Shown here: one piece after another, positions 8,666 to 17,081 of the stretch
Position numbering within the stretch: the stretch's first letter is position 1
How the letters are laid out: every line of letters begins with the position of its first letter
Source of the DNA: Campylobacteraceae bacterium
Lineage (GTDB): Bacteria; Campylobacterota; Campylobacteria; Campylobacterales; Arcobacteraceae
Direction: 5' to 3'
Assembly (NCBI GenBank): GCA_018662405.1
Contig: JABJGE010000024.1
Span: 1 to 35,944 of the forward strand
DNA length: 35,944 nt
Notes under the pieces: generated by a model
What the model saw: only the letters and a program-made list of their open reading frames with translations
The model's database searches: none
What the model was told of the DNA's origin: nothing
Position numbers and translations under genes: made by a program

Positions 8666-9702
8666 AATTATTAGTTTGCGCATTAGAAAGCTCATCAAAT
8701 CTACACCTAAAAGAATTACTTAAGTATCTTCCAGATGATATAGAACTAATAGGTATCTTTGATAAATCACTTGGTACTCCAAATTATGATATAAGTGATC
8801 TCGCTGTAATGGGATTTATAGATGCAATAAAACGGTTACCATTTTTCTTAAAATTGAATAATGAAATGGCTACTTTAGCTAAAGAGGCTGATAAAATACT
8901 TCTAATGGATAATTCAGCTTTTAACTTACCTTTAGCTAAAAAAATTAAAAAAAAATATCCAGATAAGGAAATTATATATTACATACTTCCACAAGCCTGG
9001 GCTTGGAAGAAAAAAAGAATTCCCATTATTGAAAAAACTTGTGATAAATTACTTTCAATTCTTCCATTTGAAAAAGACTTTTATTCAAAAAAAGAAAAAA
9101 TTACATATGTAGGGCATCCACTATTGGATGAAATTAACATTTTTAAAGATGAAGTATCTCATAATGGTAAAATTGCATTTATGCCAGGTAGTAGAAAAGG
9201 TGAGATAACTAAGTTAATGCCAATATATAGAGAACTTGTATCCAAAATAAACAGTAAAGCAATTCTTATTATTCCCCAACATTTTACAAGTAAATATATC
9301 AAAGAGGTATATGGAGATATTTCTAATTTTACAATCTCTACAAATACTCATAATACTTTAGAAGAAGTTGATTTTGCTTTCATATGTAGTGGTACAGCAA
9401 CTTTAGAAGCTGCCATTATTGGTACCCCTTTTGTATTAAATTATATAGCCAAACCACTAGATTATTTTATTGCTAAAAATTTAGTAAAAATTAAATATAT
9501 TGGTTTGGCTAATATATTCTTTGATAATATGGGGGAAGAAGCCATTCATAAAGAATTCATACAAGAAGATGTTACTGTACAGAACCTTCTTAAAGAATAT
9601 AAAACTATTAATAAAAATGATTTTTTAAAAAATTCTAAAAAGCTAAGAAAGTATCTACAGCATGGTAGCTCTGCTAATGTCGCATCTATAATTCAAAATT
9701 AA
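8662..9702 (+). CDS. lpxB: Lipid-A-disaccharide synthase
   Basis: Membrane-associated glycosyltransferase (family GT19) that joins UDP-diacylglucosamine and lipid X to form the lipid A disaccharide. At 346 residues it is somewhat shorter than the E. coli enzyme, as usual in this phylum. Visible motifs are YYILPQAWAWKKKR near residue 110, YVGHPLLDE near 150, MPGSRKGEI near 173 (nucleotide-sugar binding) and CSGTATLEAAIIGTPFVLNY near 240. The start overlaps queH by 4 bases. fabZ and lpxA of the same pathway follow after a new promoter, so the lipid A genes form a cluster. Confidence 0.95.
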   Translation: MKLLVCALESSSNLHLKELLKYLPDDIELIGIFDKSLGTPNYDISDLAVMGFIDAIKRLPFFLKLNNEMATLAKEADKILLMDNSAFNLPLAKKIKKKYPDKEIIYYILPQAWAWKKKRIPIIEKTCDKLLSILPFEKDFYSKKEKITYVGHPLLDEINIFKDEVSHNGKIAFMPGSRKGEITKLMPIYRELVSKINSKAILIIPQHFTSKYIKEVYGDISNFTISTNTHNTLEEVDFAFICSGTATLEAAIIGTPFVLNYIAKPLDYFIAKNLVKIKYIGLANIFFDNMGEEAIHKEFIQEDVTVQNLLKEYKTINKNDFLKNSKKLRKYLQHGSSANVASIIQN

Positions 9703-9717
9703 TTAAAAACTAGCTAA

Positions 9718-9723
9718 TATAAT
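9718..9723 (+). promoter_or_regulatory. -10 box before fabZ
   Basis: A perfect TATAAT, 50 bases before fabZ, in the only gap of the queH-mreC gene series. It would start a transcript near 9730 covering fabZ-lpxA-clpX-mreB-mreC. Confidence 0.55.
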
Positions 9724-9773
9724 ACCTATATAAATATGCAAAAAGCATAAAAATTATTATTAGGAAACAAATC

Positions 9774-10217
9774 ATGTTAGATGTAGTAGAAATTCAAGAA
9801 ATTCTTCCCCACAGGTACCCATTTTTACTTGTAGATAAAGTTACAAGTATGACAGAAAAAGAAGATATTGTTGCATATAAAAATGTTTCAATTAGTGAGC
9901 CTGTATTTCAAGGACACTTTCCTGGTCATCCAATATACCCTGGTGTAATGATACTTGAAGGAATGGCACAAGCAGGAGGAATTCTTGCTTTTAAAAGTGG
10001 TGGATTAACAAATGAAGAGATTAAGTCAAAAGTTATGTATTTTATGAGTATCGATGGTGCAAAATTTAGATCACCAGTTAAACCAGGTGATAAACTTGAA
10101 TACAGGATTTCTGTTAAAAAATTAAGAAAAACACTAATAGTACTTGATGGTAAAGCATATGTTGATGATAACTTAGTTGCTGAAGCTGAATTAAAAGCGA
10201 TGATTGTAGATAAATAA
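9774..10217 (+). CDS. fabZ: 3-hydroxyacyl-ACP dehydratase FabZ
   Basis: Dehydrates 3-hydroxyacyl-ACP in fatty acid elongation, competing with lipid A synthesis for 3-hydroxy-myristoyl-ACP (147 residues, hot-dog fold). The [10 protein letters not shown] segment at residues 12-21 and [12 protein letters not shown] with catalytic H48, then LEGMAQ with E62, are the family active-site motifs. AGGA lies 8 bases before the ATG. lpxA begins two bases after the stop, a pairing conserved in many Gram-negative bacteria. Confidence 0.97.
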   Translation: MLDVVEIQEILPHRYPFLLVDKVTSMTEKEDIVAYKNVSISEPVFQGHFPGHPIYPGVMILEGMAQAGGILAFKSGGLTNEEIKSKVMYFMSIDGAKFRSPVKPGDKLEYRISVKKLRKTLIVLDGKAYVDDNLVAEAELKAMIVDK

Positions 10218-10219
10218 GT

Positions 10220-10999
10220 ATGATAAATATTCACTCAACTGCTATTGTTGAAGATGGGGCACAAATTGCAGATAATGTAACTATTGGTGCTTTTACTACT
10301 ATAGGTTCAAAGGTAACTATAGGTTCTGGAACAGTTATCCAAAGTCATTGTGTAATTGATGGTTGTACTACTATTGGTGAAAATAATAGAATTTTTCCTC
10401 ATGCTGTTTTAGGTACTATTCCTCAGGATTTAAAATTTGATGGAGAAGAAACTAAACTAATTATTGGTAATGGAAATACTATTAGAGAACATACTTTAAT
10501 TAATACTGGTACTGCTGGTGGTGGTTATAAAACAATTATTGGTAATGGTTCTTTAATTATGGGGCATGTTCACATAGGTCATGATTGTATATTAGGTGAT
10601 AATATTGTTGTTGCAAACTCATGTGCAATTGCAGGACATGCCGAAATTGATAATAATTGTGTAATTGGTGGAATGAGTGCTATTCATCAATTTTCAAAAA
10701 TTGGAGAATATGCAATGATTGGTGGTGGATCAATTGTTGTTCAGGATATTCCTCCATTTTGTATATGTGAAGGAAATCGTGCAATCTTAAGAAGTCTAAA
10801 TATCAATGGATTAAGACGACACTTTGAAAGATCAGATATTGATGCAATCAAAAAAGCATATAAAGCTATATTTGATTCTGGTAAACCAATTTCTGATACA
10901 GCTAAAGAAATTTTAGAAGATAATGATAATAAGTTTGTAAAACAATTAGCAAACTTTGTATTAAATACAAAAAGGGGTATCCCCTTTGCAAGGAAATAA
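10220..10999 (+). CDS. lpxA: UDP-N-acetylglucosamine acyltransferase LpxA
   Basis: First step of lipid A synthesis: transfers 3-hydroxyacyl from ACP to UDP-GlcNAc. It is a 259-residue left-handed beta-helix built of hexapeptide repeats (I-x-D-x-x-x, V-T-I-G and similar) over residues 1-185, followed by a helical C-terminal part beginning near FCICEGNRA. The catalytic histidine lies in HVHIGHDC (second histidine before D). GGMSAIHQF and the downstream [11 protein letters not shown] are family hallmarks. The last codons form a strong hairpin just before the clpX ribosome site. Confidence 0.97.
   Translation: MINIHSTAIVEDGAQIADNVTIGAFTTIGSKVTIGSGTVIQSHCVIDGCTTIGENNRIFPHAVLGTIPQDLKFDGEETKLIIGNGNTIREHTLINTGTAGGGYKTIIGNGSLIMGHVHIGHDCILGDNIVVANSCAIAGHAEIDNNCVIGGMSAIHQFSKIGEYAMIGGGSIVVQDIPPFCICEGNRAILRSLNINGLRRHFERSDIDAIKKAYKAIFDSGKPISDTAKEILEDNDNKFVKQLANFVLNTKRGIPFARK
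10971..10987 (+). other. Strong hairpin at the lpxA-clpX junction
   Basis: Perfect inverted repeat AAAGGGG-TAT-CCCCTTT, 7 bp with four consecutive G-C pairs, in the last codons of lpxA and ending 3 bases before the AAGGAA ribosome site of clpX. No T run follows, so it is not a standard terminator. It may be a processing or stability element. Confidence 0.6.
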
Positions 11000-11004
11000 T
11001 TAAT

Positions 11005-12219
11005 ATGGATAAAGTTAAATGTGACTTTTGTGGAGCAATAGATGCTCAAGAAAATCCTGTAATATCTGGAGATAAAGCAACAATTTGTAAATCATGTGCA
11101 AAATCAGCTTATGATATTATACAAGGACATCAAGAAACTACAGATGATGAACAATCATTAACAAATACAATAGCAGAACAAAATCTTATGACACCTAAAG
11201 AATTAAAAGCTATCCTTGATCAATATATTGTAGGTCAAGATGAAGCAAAAAAAGTTTTAAGTGTTGCTGTTTATAATCACTATAAAAGAATATTTAAAAA
11301 TATTCCTGAAGATGATACACAAATTGTAAAATCAAATGTATTACTAATAGGACCAACAGGTAGTGGTAAAACACTATTAGCTCAAACCATTGCAAAATAT
11401 CTTGACGTACCTTTAGCAATTGCTGATGCAACAAGCTTAACAGAAGCTGGTTATGTTGGAGATGATGTAGAGAATGTAATTACAAGACTTTTACAGGCAG
11501 CTGATGGTGACGTACAAAAAGCTGAGCAAGGAATAATCTTTATAGATGAAATTGATAAAGTTGCGCGAATGGGTGAAAATAGATCGATTACAAGAGATGT
11601 ATCTGGTGAAGGTGTACAACAAGCTATGCTAAAAATCATTGAAGGAAGCAATGTAAATGTTCCACCAAAAGGTGGGAGGAAACATCCAGGGCAAGATGCA
11701 ATTTCAATTGATACAACGAATATTTTATTTGTTTGTGGTGGTGCATTTGATGGAATGGAAGATATTATTGCTAAAAGGCAAGGTGGTAATATTCTTGGAT
11801 TTAATCAAACTAAAATTACAAAAAAAGATGAAAAAAATCTATTGAGTCAAGTTGAACCAGATGATTTAACAAAATATGGATTAATTCCAGAATTAATAGG
11901 TCGACTTCATATGATAGCAACTCTAAAAGAGATTACAGAAGATGATATGGTACATATATTAACTCAGCCAAAAAGCTCTCTAACAAAACAATATCAAAAG
12001 TTATTTAAGATGGATGATGTAAACTTAGAATTTGAAACTGATGCACTTAAAGAAATAGCAGCAAAAGCAATCCAAAGGAAAACTGGTGCTCGTGGATTAA
12101 GATCTATCTTGGAAGATATCATGCTTGATATAATGTTTGAATTACCTGACTTCAAAGGTGATACTATAACTATAACAAAAGATATGGTTACTAAATCAGA
12201 AGCAATTGAAGTTGCATAA
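11005..12219 (+). CDS. clpX: ATP-dependent Clp protease ATP-binding subunit ClpX
   Basis: AAA+ unfoldase that recognises tagged substrates and feeds them into ClpP (404 residues). The N-terminal zinc-binding domain has C6, C9, C28 and C31. The AAA+ module shows Walker A GPTGSGKT near residue 116, the [15 protein letters not shown] segment, Walker [10 protein letters not shown] near 175, a sensor region ([10 protein letters not shown]) and the C-terminal [12 protein letters not shown] sensor-2 motif. AAGGAA precedes the ATG. clpP is not in the window. Placing clpX between lpxA and mreB is typical of this lineage rather than of enterobacteria. Confidence 0.97.
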   Translation: MDKVKCDFCGAIDAQENPVISGDKATICKSCAKSAYDIIQGHQETTDDEQSLTNTIAEQNLMTPKELKAILDQYIVGQDEAKKVLSVAVYNHYKRIFKNIPEDDTQIVKSNVLLIGPTGSGKTLLAQTIAKYLDVPLAIADATSLTEAGYVGDDVENVITRLLQAADGDVQKAEQGIIFIDEIDKVARMGENRSITRDVSGEGVQQAMLKIIEGSNVNVPPKGGRKHPGQDAISIDTTNILFVCGGAFDGMEDIIAKRQGGNILGFNQTKITKKDEKNLLSQVEPDDLTKYGLIPELIGRLHMIATLKEITEDDMVHILTQPKSSLTKQYQKLFKMDDVNLEFETDALKEIAAKAIQRKTGARGLRSILEDIMLDIMFELPDFKGDTITITKDMVTKSEAIEVA

Positions 12220-12231
12220 AAAGGAGAAATA

Positions 12232-13263
12232 ATGTTTTTAGATAAGTTTGTAGGTCTATTTTCAAATGATATGGCAATTGATTTAGGTACTGCTAATACT
12301 CTTGTTTCAATTAGAGGTAAAGGTATTATTATCAATGAGCCATCTGTTGTTGCCGTGCAACATAATAGAAGTGGTAAAGATAAGATATTAGCTGTTGGAA
12401 ATGATGCTAAACGTATGATTGGTAAAACACCTATGAATATTGAAGCAGTAAGACCAATGAGAGATGGAGTAATTGCTGATTTTGAAATGACGGAAAGAAT
12501 GATAAGATACTTCATTGAAAAAGCTCATAACAGAAAATCATTTGTAAGACCTAGAATTATTATATGTATTCCACATGGTATTACTCAGGTTGAAAGAAAA
12601 GCAGTAAGAGAATCTGCAATAAGCGCAGGAGCAAGAGAAGTATTTTTAGTAGAAGAGCCAATGGCTGCTGCAATTGGTGCTGGAATTCCTGTAGATGCAC
12701 CAGACGGTAATGTTGTAGTTGATATTGGTGGTGGTACTACTGAAATAGGTGTTACATCTTTAGGTGGTCTAGTACTAAGCAAGTCTGTAAAAGTAGCTGG
12801 CGATAGATTTGATAGAGCTATTATTGATTATGTAAGACAAAATGCAAACCTTTATATAGGTGAAAGAACTGCAGAAAATATTAAATTTGCTATTGGTGCT
12901 GCCATAAGCTTAGAGGAAGAATTATCTATGCAAGTTAAAGGCCGAGATGCATCTGGATTTTTAACAACAATTGAACTTACAAGTAGTGAAGTTGAAGAAG
13001 CATTAAGAGAACCTCTAAAAGAAATTGCAATTGCTGTTAAAAATATTTTAGAAGAGATGCCACCTGATCTAGCTGGTGATATTGTAGATAATGGTATTGT
13101 TCTTACTGGTGGTGGAGCATTAATTAGAGGGCTAGATATTTACTTTAGAGATATTGTAAATTTACCAGTAAAAATTGCAGATGAACCACTATTAGCAGTT
13201 GCATATGGTACAGCTGCAGTACTAGATGATGATGGATTATTAAAATTAATTTCTAATGTATAA
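12232..13263 (+). CDS. mreB: Rod-shape-determining actin homologue MreB
   Basis: Bacterial actin that forms membrane-bound filaments and directs lateral wall synthesis with MreC (343 residues). Phosphate-1 motif IDLGTANTLV near residue 16, phosphate-2 VVDIGGGTTEIGV near 161, and the adenosine motif VLTGGGALIRGL near 287 are all visible, with the family segment MIGKTPMNIEAVRPM. AAGGAG lies just before the ATG. Its last 8 bases overlap mreC, as expected for partners made together. Confidence 0.98.
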   Translation: MFLDKFVGLFSNDMAIDLGTANTLVSIRGKGIIINEPSVVAVQHNRSGKDKILAVGNDAKRMIGKTPMNIEAVRPMRDGVIADFEMTERMIRYFIEKAHNRKSFVRPRIIICIPHGITQVERKAVRESAISAGAREVFLVEEPMAAAIGAGIPVDAPDGNVVVDIGGGTTEIGVTSLGGLVLSKSVKVAGDRFDRAIIDYVRQNANLYIGERTAENIKFAIGAAISLEEELSMQVKGRDASGFLTTIELTSSEVEEALREPLKEIAIAVKNILEEMPPDLAGDIVDNGIVLTGGGALIRGLDIYFRDIVNLPVKIADEPLLAVAYGTAAVLDDDGLLKLISNV

Positions 13264-14047
13264 AACATTATCTCTGTTTCTTTTTTCTATTCTTTTTATA
13301 GGATTTTATCTTTTAAATCTTAATAAGGATATAGAAAAGAAGCTCTTGGATATAAATCATAAATTTAAAGAAATTTATATCCAAAAACTACTATCAATTG
13401 AAAATACTTACACTCAATATACTAAGCAAGCACAAACTATAGAAAAACTACAAAAACAAGTTTTAATAAATAAAATGAATAGCATCCCTCTTTTTAATTT
13501 AGAGCAAGAAATTAAAAACTTAAATAATTTTAATGCAAATTATATATTGAAAGATAATATAAAGGTAGCAAGATCATTGCACTTCAAAAATTTAGATAAT
13601 TATTCAAGAATTTGGTTAGACTTAGAAAAAAATGATACGTCAATAAATGGTTTAATTTCACATGATATAGCAGCAGGAATAGTAAAATTAGAAAAAAACA
13701 AACCTTTAGCTATATTAAATCAAGATGAAAAATGTAATTATGGAGTATTTATTGGAGATACGAAAGCTATAGGAATAACTCATGGTATAAAGAATAGTCA
13801 AAATATACTAATAAAGTTTATCCCTTTATGGAATAATATTTCTATAGGGGATGAAGTAGTTACAAATGGATTAGATAATATCTTTTTTGAGGGATTAAAA
13901 GTAGGTAGAGTAATTGAAATAATTAAAAAAATTAATCATCTTGAAGCCATTATAAAACCATATAATATCTCAAATGTGAAAAAATACTATTCAGTATATC
14001 TTTCTCCTACCAAGCAGCCATCATTGAATCAACCTTTGACCAAGTAA
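13256..14047 (+). CDS. mreC: Rod-shape-determining protein MreC
   Basis: Bitopic inner-membrane protein linking MreB filaments to periplasmic wall synthases (263 residues). Residues 4-22 form one membrane helix, about 25-95 a coiled-coil-like segment rich in K, L, Q and N, and the rest the beta domain with IAAGIVKLEKN and the GDEVVTNGLDNIFFEGLKVGRV segment characteristic of MreC. It overlaps mreB by 8 bases and its last 13 codons overlap the 3' end of ribE on the other strand. No mreD follows here. Confidence 0.92.
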   Translation: MYKTLSLFLFSILFIGFYLLNLNKDIEKKLLDINHKFKEIYIQKLLSIENTYTQYTKQAQTIEKLQKQVLINKMNSIPLFNLEQEIKNLNNFNANYILKDNIKVARSLHFKNLDNYSRIWLDLEKNDTSINGLISHDIAAGIVKLEKNKPLAILNQDEKCNYGVFIGDTKAIGITHGIKNSQNILIKFIPLWNNISIGDEVVTNGLDNIFFEGLKVGRVIEIIKKINHLEAIIKPYNISNVKKYYSVYLSPTKQPSLNQPLTK

Positions 14048-14618
14048 GCTCATCCTTTTTTTTATTAAACATATTATATACATATCTAGCAAACATATCT
14101 GTCTCTATATTAACATTAGATCCAACTTTATAATTTAAAAATAATGTATTTTTTATTGTATGAGGAATAATTGTTAATCTAAAAGTATTCTTTTCAACAT
14201 CATTAACTGTAAGACTGATACCATCAATAGTAATTGATCCCTTAGGAATAACATATTTACTAAATTCTTCTGGTAGTGAAATATAAAAATCCGTTGAATT
14301 ACCATTATTTTTAATTGACTTAATAATTCCAACACAATCTACATGTCCTTGTACAATATGTCCTTCAAATCTATCGCCCATCATCATGGCAGGTTCCATA
14401 TGTACTTTATTTTTATAGTTTTCCATTGCAAGTGTTTTTGCAGATTCAGGCGATAATTCAACACTAAAGGTATCTTTACCTATAGATATTGCCGTTAAAC
14501 AAGCACCATTAAGTGCAATACTATCTCCAATTTTTGGCTTATATTTTGCCATAACTGTTAAAACACTATTTGAATAATTAACAACCGTAGCCATCTCTCG
14601 AATTAAACCTGTAAACAT
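14007..14618 (-). CDS. ribE: Riboflavin synthase, alpha chain
   Basis: Converts two 6,7-dimethyl-8-ribityllumazine molecules to riboflavin plus a pyrimidine (203 residues, functional trimer). It consists of two similar beta-barrel halves: MFTGLIREM and LNGACLTA in the first, HIVQGHVDCVG and IDGISLTVNDV in the second, which are the lumazine-binding repeats. AAGGG precedes the ATG. The 3' end overlaps mreC by 41 bases in the opposite direction. No other rib gene and no FMN riboswitch is visible next to it. Confidence 0.95.
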   Translation of the reverse strand: MFTGLIREMATVVNYSNSVLTVMAKYKPKIGDSIALNGACLTAISIGKDTFSVELSPESAKTLAMENYKNKVHMEPAMMMGDRFEGHIVQGHVDCVGIIKSIKNNGNSTDFYISLPEEFSKYVIPKGSITIDGISLTVNDVEKNTFRLTIIPHTIKNTLFLNYKVGSNVNIETDMFARYVYNMFNKKKDELTWSKVDSMMAAW

Positions 14619-14644
14619 CTATACCCTTGAATTTAAATTTATTA

Positions 14645-14650
14645 ATTATA
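14645..14650 (-). promoter_or_regulatory. -10 box of the ribE promoter
   Basis: TATAAT on the minus strand, 27 bases before the ribE start. It is one of a divergent pair in the 97-base gap. Confidence 0.5.
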
Positions 14651-14685
14651 TCCTAAATCATACTAAAATATTAGTTTAGATTAAA

Positions 14686-14691
14686 TATAAT
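14686..14691 (+). promoter_or_regulatory. -10 box for the small acidic protein gene
   Basis: TATAAT 25 bases before the start at 14716, with an AGGA ribosome site in between. It is the plus-strand partner of the divergent ribE promoter. Confidence 0.55.
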
Positions 14692-14715
14692 GTAAAAAAT
14701 AAATTAGGAAATACT

Positions 14716-15033
14716 ATGTTAATTTTAATACCTGTTGATTGTAATGATGAAGAAGAAGCAAAAATATCAGCAATAGACTCAGCAAAAAGTTGGGTTTTAC
14801 TAGATTTTGATGAAGGAAGAGTACATAATACATCTTTTTATAATACACATGAAGAAATAGATGACTTTATAGATGTTTTAATAGTAAAAGATACAAGCGA
14901 ACATGTATGGAATTTTGAAGAACAAGGTATTGCAATACTTATAGCTCCTATGCAGAGATATATTGAAGATATTATGGAAGCTTTTATCTTTAAAGAACTA
15001 CATGACTATAGTAACTCTGTAAATAAAGCTTAA
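14716..15033 (+). CDS. Small acidic protein, NifX/NifB C-terminal-like fold possible
   Basis: A 105-residue, strongly acidic soluble protein of no certain function. It begins with a strand ending in IPVD, and the later order (strand with FDEGRV, strand around IDVLIV, helix, EEQGIAILIAPM, then a final helix around IEDIMEAFI) resembles the dinitrogenase iron-molybdenum cofactor fold of NifX and NifB C-terminal domains. It lacks the HFG motif those proteins usually carry after strand one. It is transcribed alone from its own promoter and meets yaaA tail to tail with a 4-base overlap. The fold resemblance is inference from pattern only. Confidence 0.7.
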   Translation: MLILIPVDCNDEEEAKISAIDSAKSWVLLDFDEGRVHNTSFYNTHEEIDDFIDVLIVKDTSEHVWNFEEQGIAILIAPMQRYIEDIMEAFIFKELHDYSNSVNKA

Positions 15034-15767
15034 TCAATAATCTCCATAATTAAAGTTTTTATATTCTTCTTTTCTTGAATCTCTACTAATTTTAATTTTG
15101 GAATTTCTAAATTCATAAGCTCTGTAAAATTTTGAATGTTATTTTGTGCTATATGTTTTAAGAGCTCACCTCTATAATATTTAGCCCAATGGCTTACAAC
15201 TTTTCCATCTTTTAAAAATTTATAGGTAATTGTATTTGCTACTGGCTTATAGTATTTATCATAATATCCTGCTCGTATATCAATAACCTCATCACCTAAA
15301 AAATTATCTAATACATCTTTTAGATATTTCTTATAGTGCTTTTCTACATCAATTGTAGGTAGTTTTGAACCTTGTTTATATTTATAGTCAGGAATTAAAT
15401 CTGATGCTTTTATAGCTCCAAATATATTTGAAAATAATACCACATTTTCATCTACATATGCTTGTGTATTCTTATTTAACTTATTATAATCTAATGCTTC
15501 AAAAGCAACACCTGTATATCTTTGAATCGCTTTCATAGTTGGTTTATTTAAAATAGACTTTGAATATTTTACAACATCATCAGTTTTTTTAATACCAAAC
15601 CATTTAGATAATTCTTCTTGAGTTGATTTTTTGATAAATTCTTCATAATTGTTAATTACTTCAATTCTATTTTCATATATCTCTTTAAAAGAGAAATTAT
15701 CTCTACAAAGTGGTGGCTGGTCACCACCTTCTACTTTTATTTCTGCGGGTGCTAATAATATTTTCAT
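15030..15767 (-). CDS. yaaA: YaaA family peroxide-stress protein
   Basis: A UPF0246 protein (245 residues). The E. coli member limits intracellular iron and oxidative damage during peroxide stress and binds DNA. Visible family segments are the MKILLAPAE start, RYTGVAFEALDY near residue 83, LFSNIFGAIKASDLIPDYK near 110-128, and IDIRAGYYDK near 162. It is the last gene of a tight minus-strand string behind typA, one base after the ferritin-like gene, which suits a role in iron control. Its 3' end overlaps the small acidic gene by 4 bases. Confidence 0.88.
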   Translation of the reverse strand: MKILLAPAEIKVEGGDQPPLCRDNFSFKEIYENRIEVINNYEEFIKKSTQEELSKWFGIKKTDDVVKYSKSILNKPTMKAIQRYTGVAFEALDYNKLNKNTQAYVDENVVLFSNIFGAIKASDLIPDYKYKQGSKLPTIDVEKHYKKYLKDVLDNFLGDEVIDIRAGYYDKYYKPVANTITYKFLKDGKVVSHWAKYYRGELLKHIAQNNIQNFTELMNLEIPKLKLVEIQEKKNIKTLIMEIID

Positions 15768-15768
15768 A

Positions 15769-16602
15769 TTACTTTTCTTTTAAGACCTTAATTGCTTTTT
15801 GCATAAGTTCAATATGATAGTTTTCTTGATAATTAATATAATTAAAGAATTGTGATAAGTCTTCATCTTTTACAGCTTCAGCTAACTTTCTACATTCCTC
15901 TTTAGCAGCTTCTTCTTCTGCAATACCATCAACTAGAAATTGTTCTATATCTTCTCTTTGATAAATAGATTCTATTACAATTCGAGGAACTGATAATATA
16001 CCCATTTTACTTAACATATTTCCAAAACATTTCAAATGATATAAAGACTCATCAATTAAATCTTGATATACATTGTAAAGTAATGTTTCTTCCGTATAAT
16101 TTTGCATATAACTATATACTAAAATCAGTTCATATTCTTTATATGTTTCTTCGAAAAGAAAAATTGTAAATGCATCTGTTGAAGTTTTATCTAATTCTTT
16201 ATTTTCATAAATTCGCTCTTTATTAAAAGCTGTTATCTCTACTATTTGAGTTGAATTTTTTAATAAAGATTCAAGTCTTTGCATCATATAAAATTCATCA
16301 GAAATAATTCTAGCAAATAAAACATTTTCTTTATATTGTCTCATTGAAATTTTAATTTCATTTATTAGATATTGAAAATATTGAGCTTGAGTATCTTGCC
16401 TAATATCTATTTCAAATCTATTGTAATCATAGGCTATATTATTAGCTTTACATTCATTTGATAACCATTTTAAATGTCTAAATTGTATTTGTGAAAATTC
16501 ATATATTTCACTTTTTATTTTCTCATCTTTAATTGCAAAAGATGCAAAAAGAACTTTTAACCAAAGCTCATGTTTTACTTTATATATATTATTTAATTCC
16601 AT
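15769..16602 (-). CDS. Helical protein with two ferritin-like halves (putative)
   Basis: A 277-residue, all-helical, acidic protein without signal peptide. Two halves look related: a QFRHLKW segment at residues 40-46 corresponds to LYHLKCF at 187-193, each followed by a second long helix. The second half ends in QENYHIEL, an ExxH motif typical of diiron ferritin/rubrerythrin helices, while the matching place in the first half (DEFYMM) has no histidine. An iron- or oxygen-handling role is inferred from these motifs and from its place between an IscU-like gene (one-base overlap) and yaaA (one base apart). I do not recognise the exact family, and a purely structural role cannot be excluded. Confidence 0.6.
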   Translation of the reverse strand: MELNNIYKVKHELWLKVLFASFAIKDEKIKSEIYEFSQIQFRHLKWLSNECKANNIAYDYNRFEIDIRQDTQAQYFQYLINEIKISMRQYKENVLFARIISDEFYMMQRLESLLKNSTQIVEITAFNKERIYENKELDKTSTDAFTIFLFEETYKEYELILVYSYMQNYTEETLLYNVYQDLIDESLYHLKCFGNMLSKMGILSVPRIVIESIYQREDIEQFLVDGIAEEEAAKEECRKLAEAVKDEDLSQFFNYINYQENYHIELMQKAIKVLKEK

Positions 16603-17081
16603 TATTTTTCTACCTCATCTTCAATTTCACAACTCTGTACTAAATCAATTGTTGTCATCTCTTCATCTACACCATTATTATGATTATCTCTATTAATAAG
16701 TGCTGCATCAAATGCTCTTAGTACTAGTCTTGAACATGCTTGTTGTTTTTTAGGAGCACCTTCTAGTTTTTCATCCATAAGTTCTGCAGCTCTTATTGCA
16801 TTTTTAAGAGTATCACCTTTTACCATCTCTGTAAATAATGATCCTGCTACAATCGTATCTTGACAAGCATTTGCACCAAATTGAATTGTATTTACATTAT
16901 CATTAAGCACATTAATATATAGCATAACAAATTCACCCGTTTTCTTATCTACACACATACCTATACCTTGTGCTTCTTCAAGTTTTCCATAATTTCTAGG
17001 ATACATCATATGATCTAATATCTCTGCACTAACATCTTTTATTTGATCATTTTCTAGTTCTAATACATCTTTTTTATTCAT
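16602..17081 (-). CDS. Divergent IscU/NifU N-domain iron-sulfur scaffold
   Basis: A 159-residue protein related to iron-sulfur scaffold proteins. It starts at ATG 17081, chosen over a GTG four codons earlier because GGAG lies 6 bases before it. The family opening HMMYPRNYGKL and the three ligand positions are present: C43 in GMCVD, C73 in NACQDTIVAGS and C116 in QACSRLV, matching the ACGD, FGCGSAIA and HCSML sites of IscU in order. The surroundings are changed at each site, and a fourth cysteine lies in the acidic tail. It may be a specialised or regulatory scaffold rather than the main one. It overlaps the SEC-C gene by 8 bases and the ferritin-like gene by 1. Confidence 0.75.
   Translation of the reverse strand: MNKKDVLELENDQIKDVSAEILDHMMYPRNYGKLEEAQGIGMCVDKKTGEFVMLYINVLNDNVNTIQFGANACQDTIVAGSLFTEMVKGDTLKNAIRAAELMDEKLEGAPKKQQACSRLVLRAFDAALINRDNHNNGVDEEMTTIDLVQSCEIEDEVEK

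Noticed and set aside
11994-12515. Open frame of 173 codons on the minus strand across the clpX-mreB junction
   Set aside because: It lies antisense to two certain genes and has no recognisable motif, so it is a shadow of their codon use.
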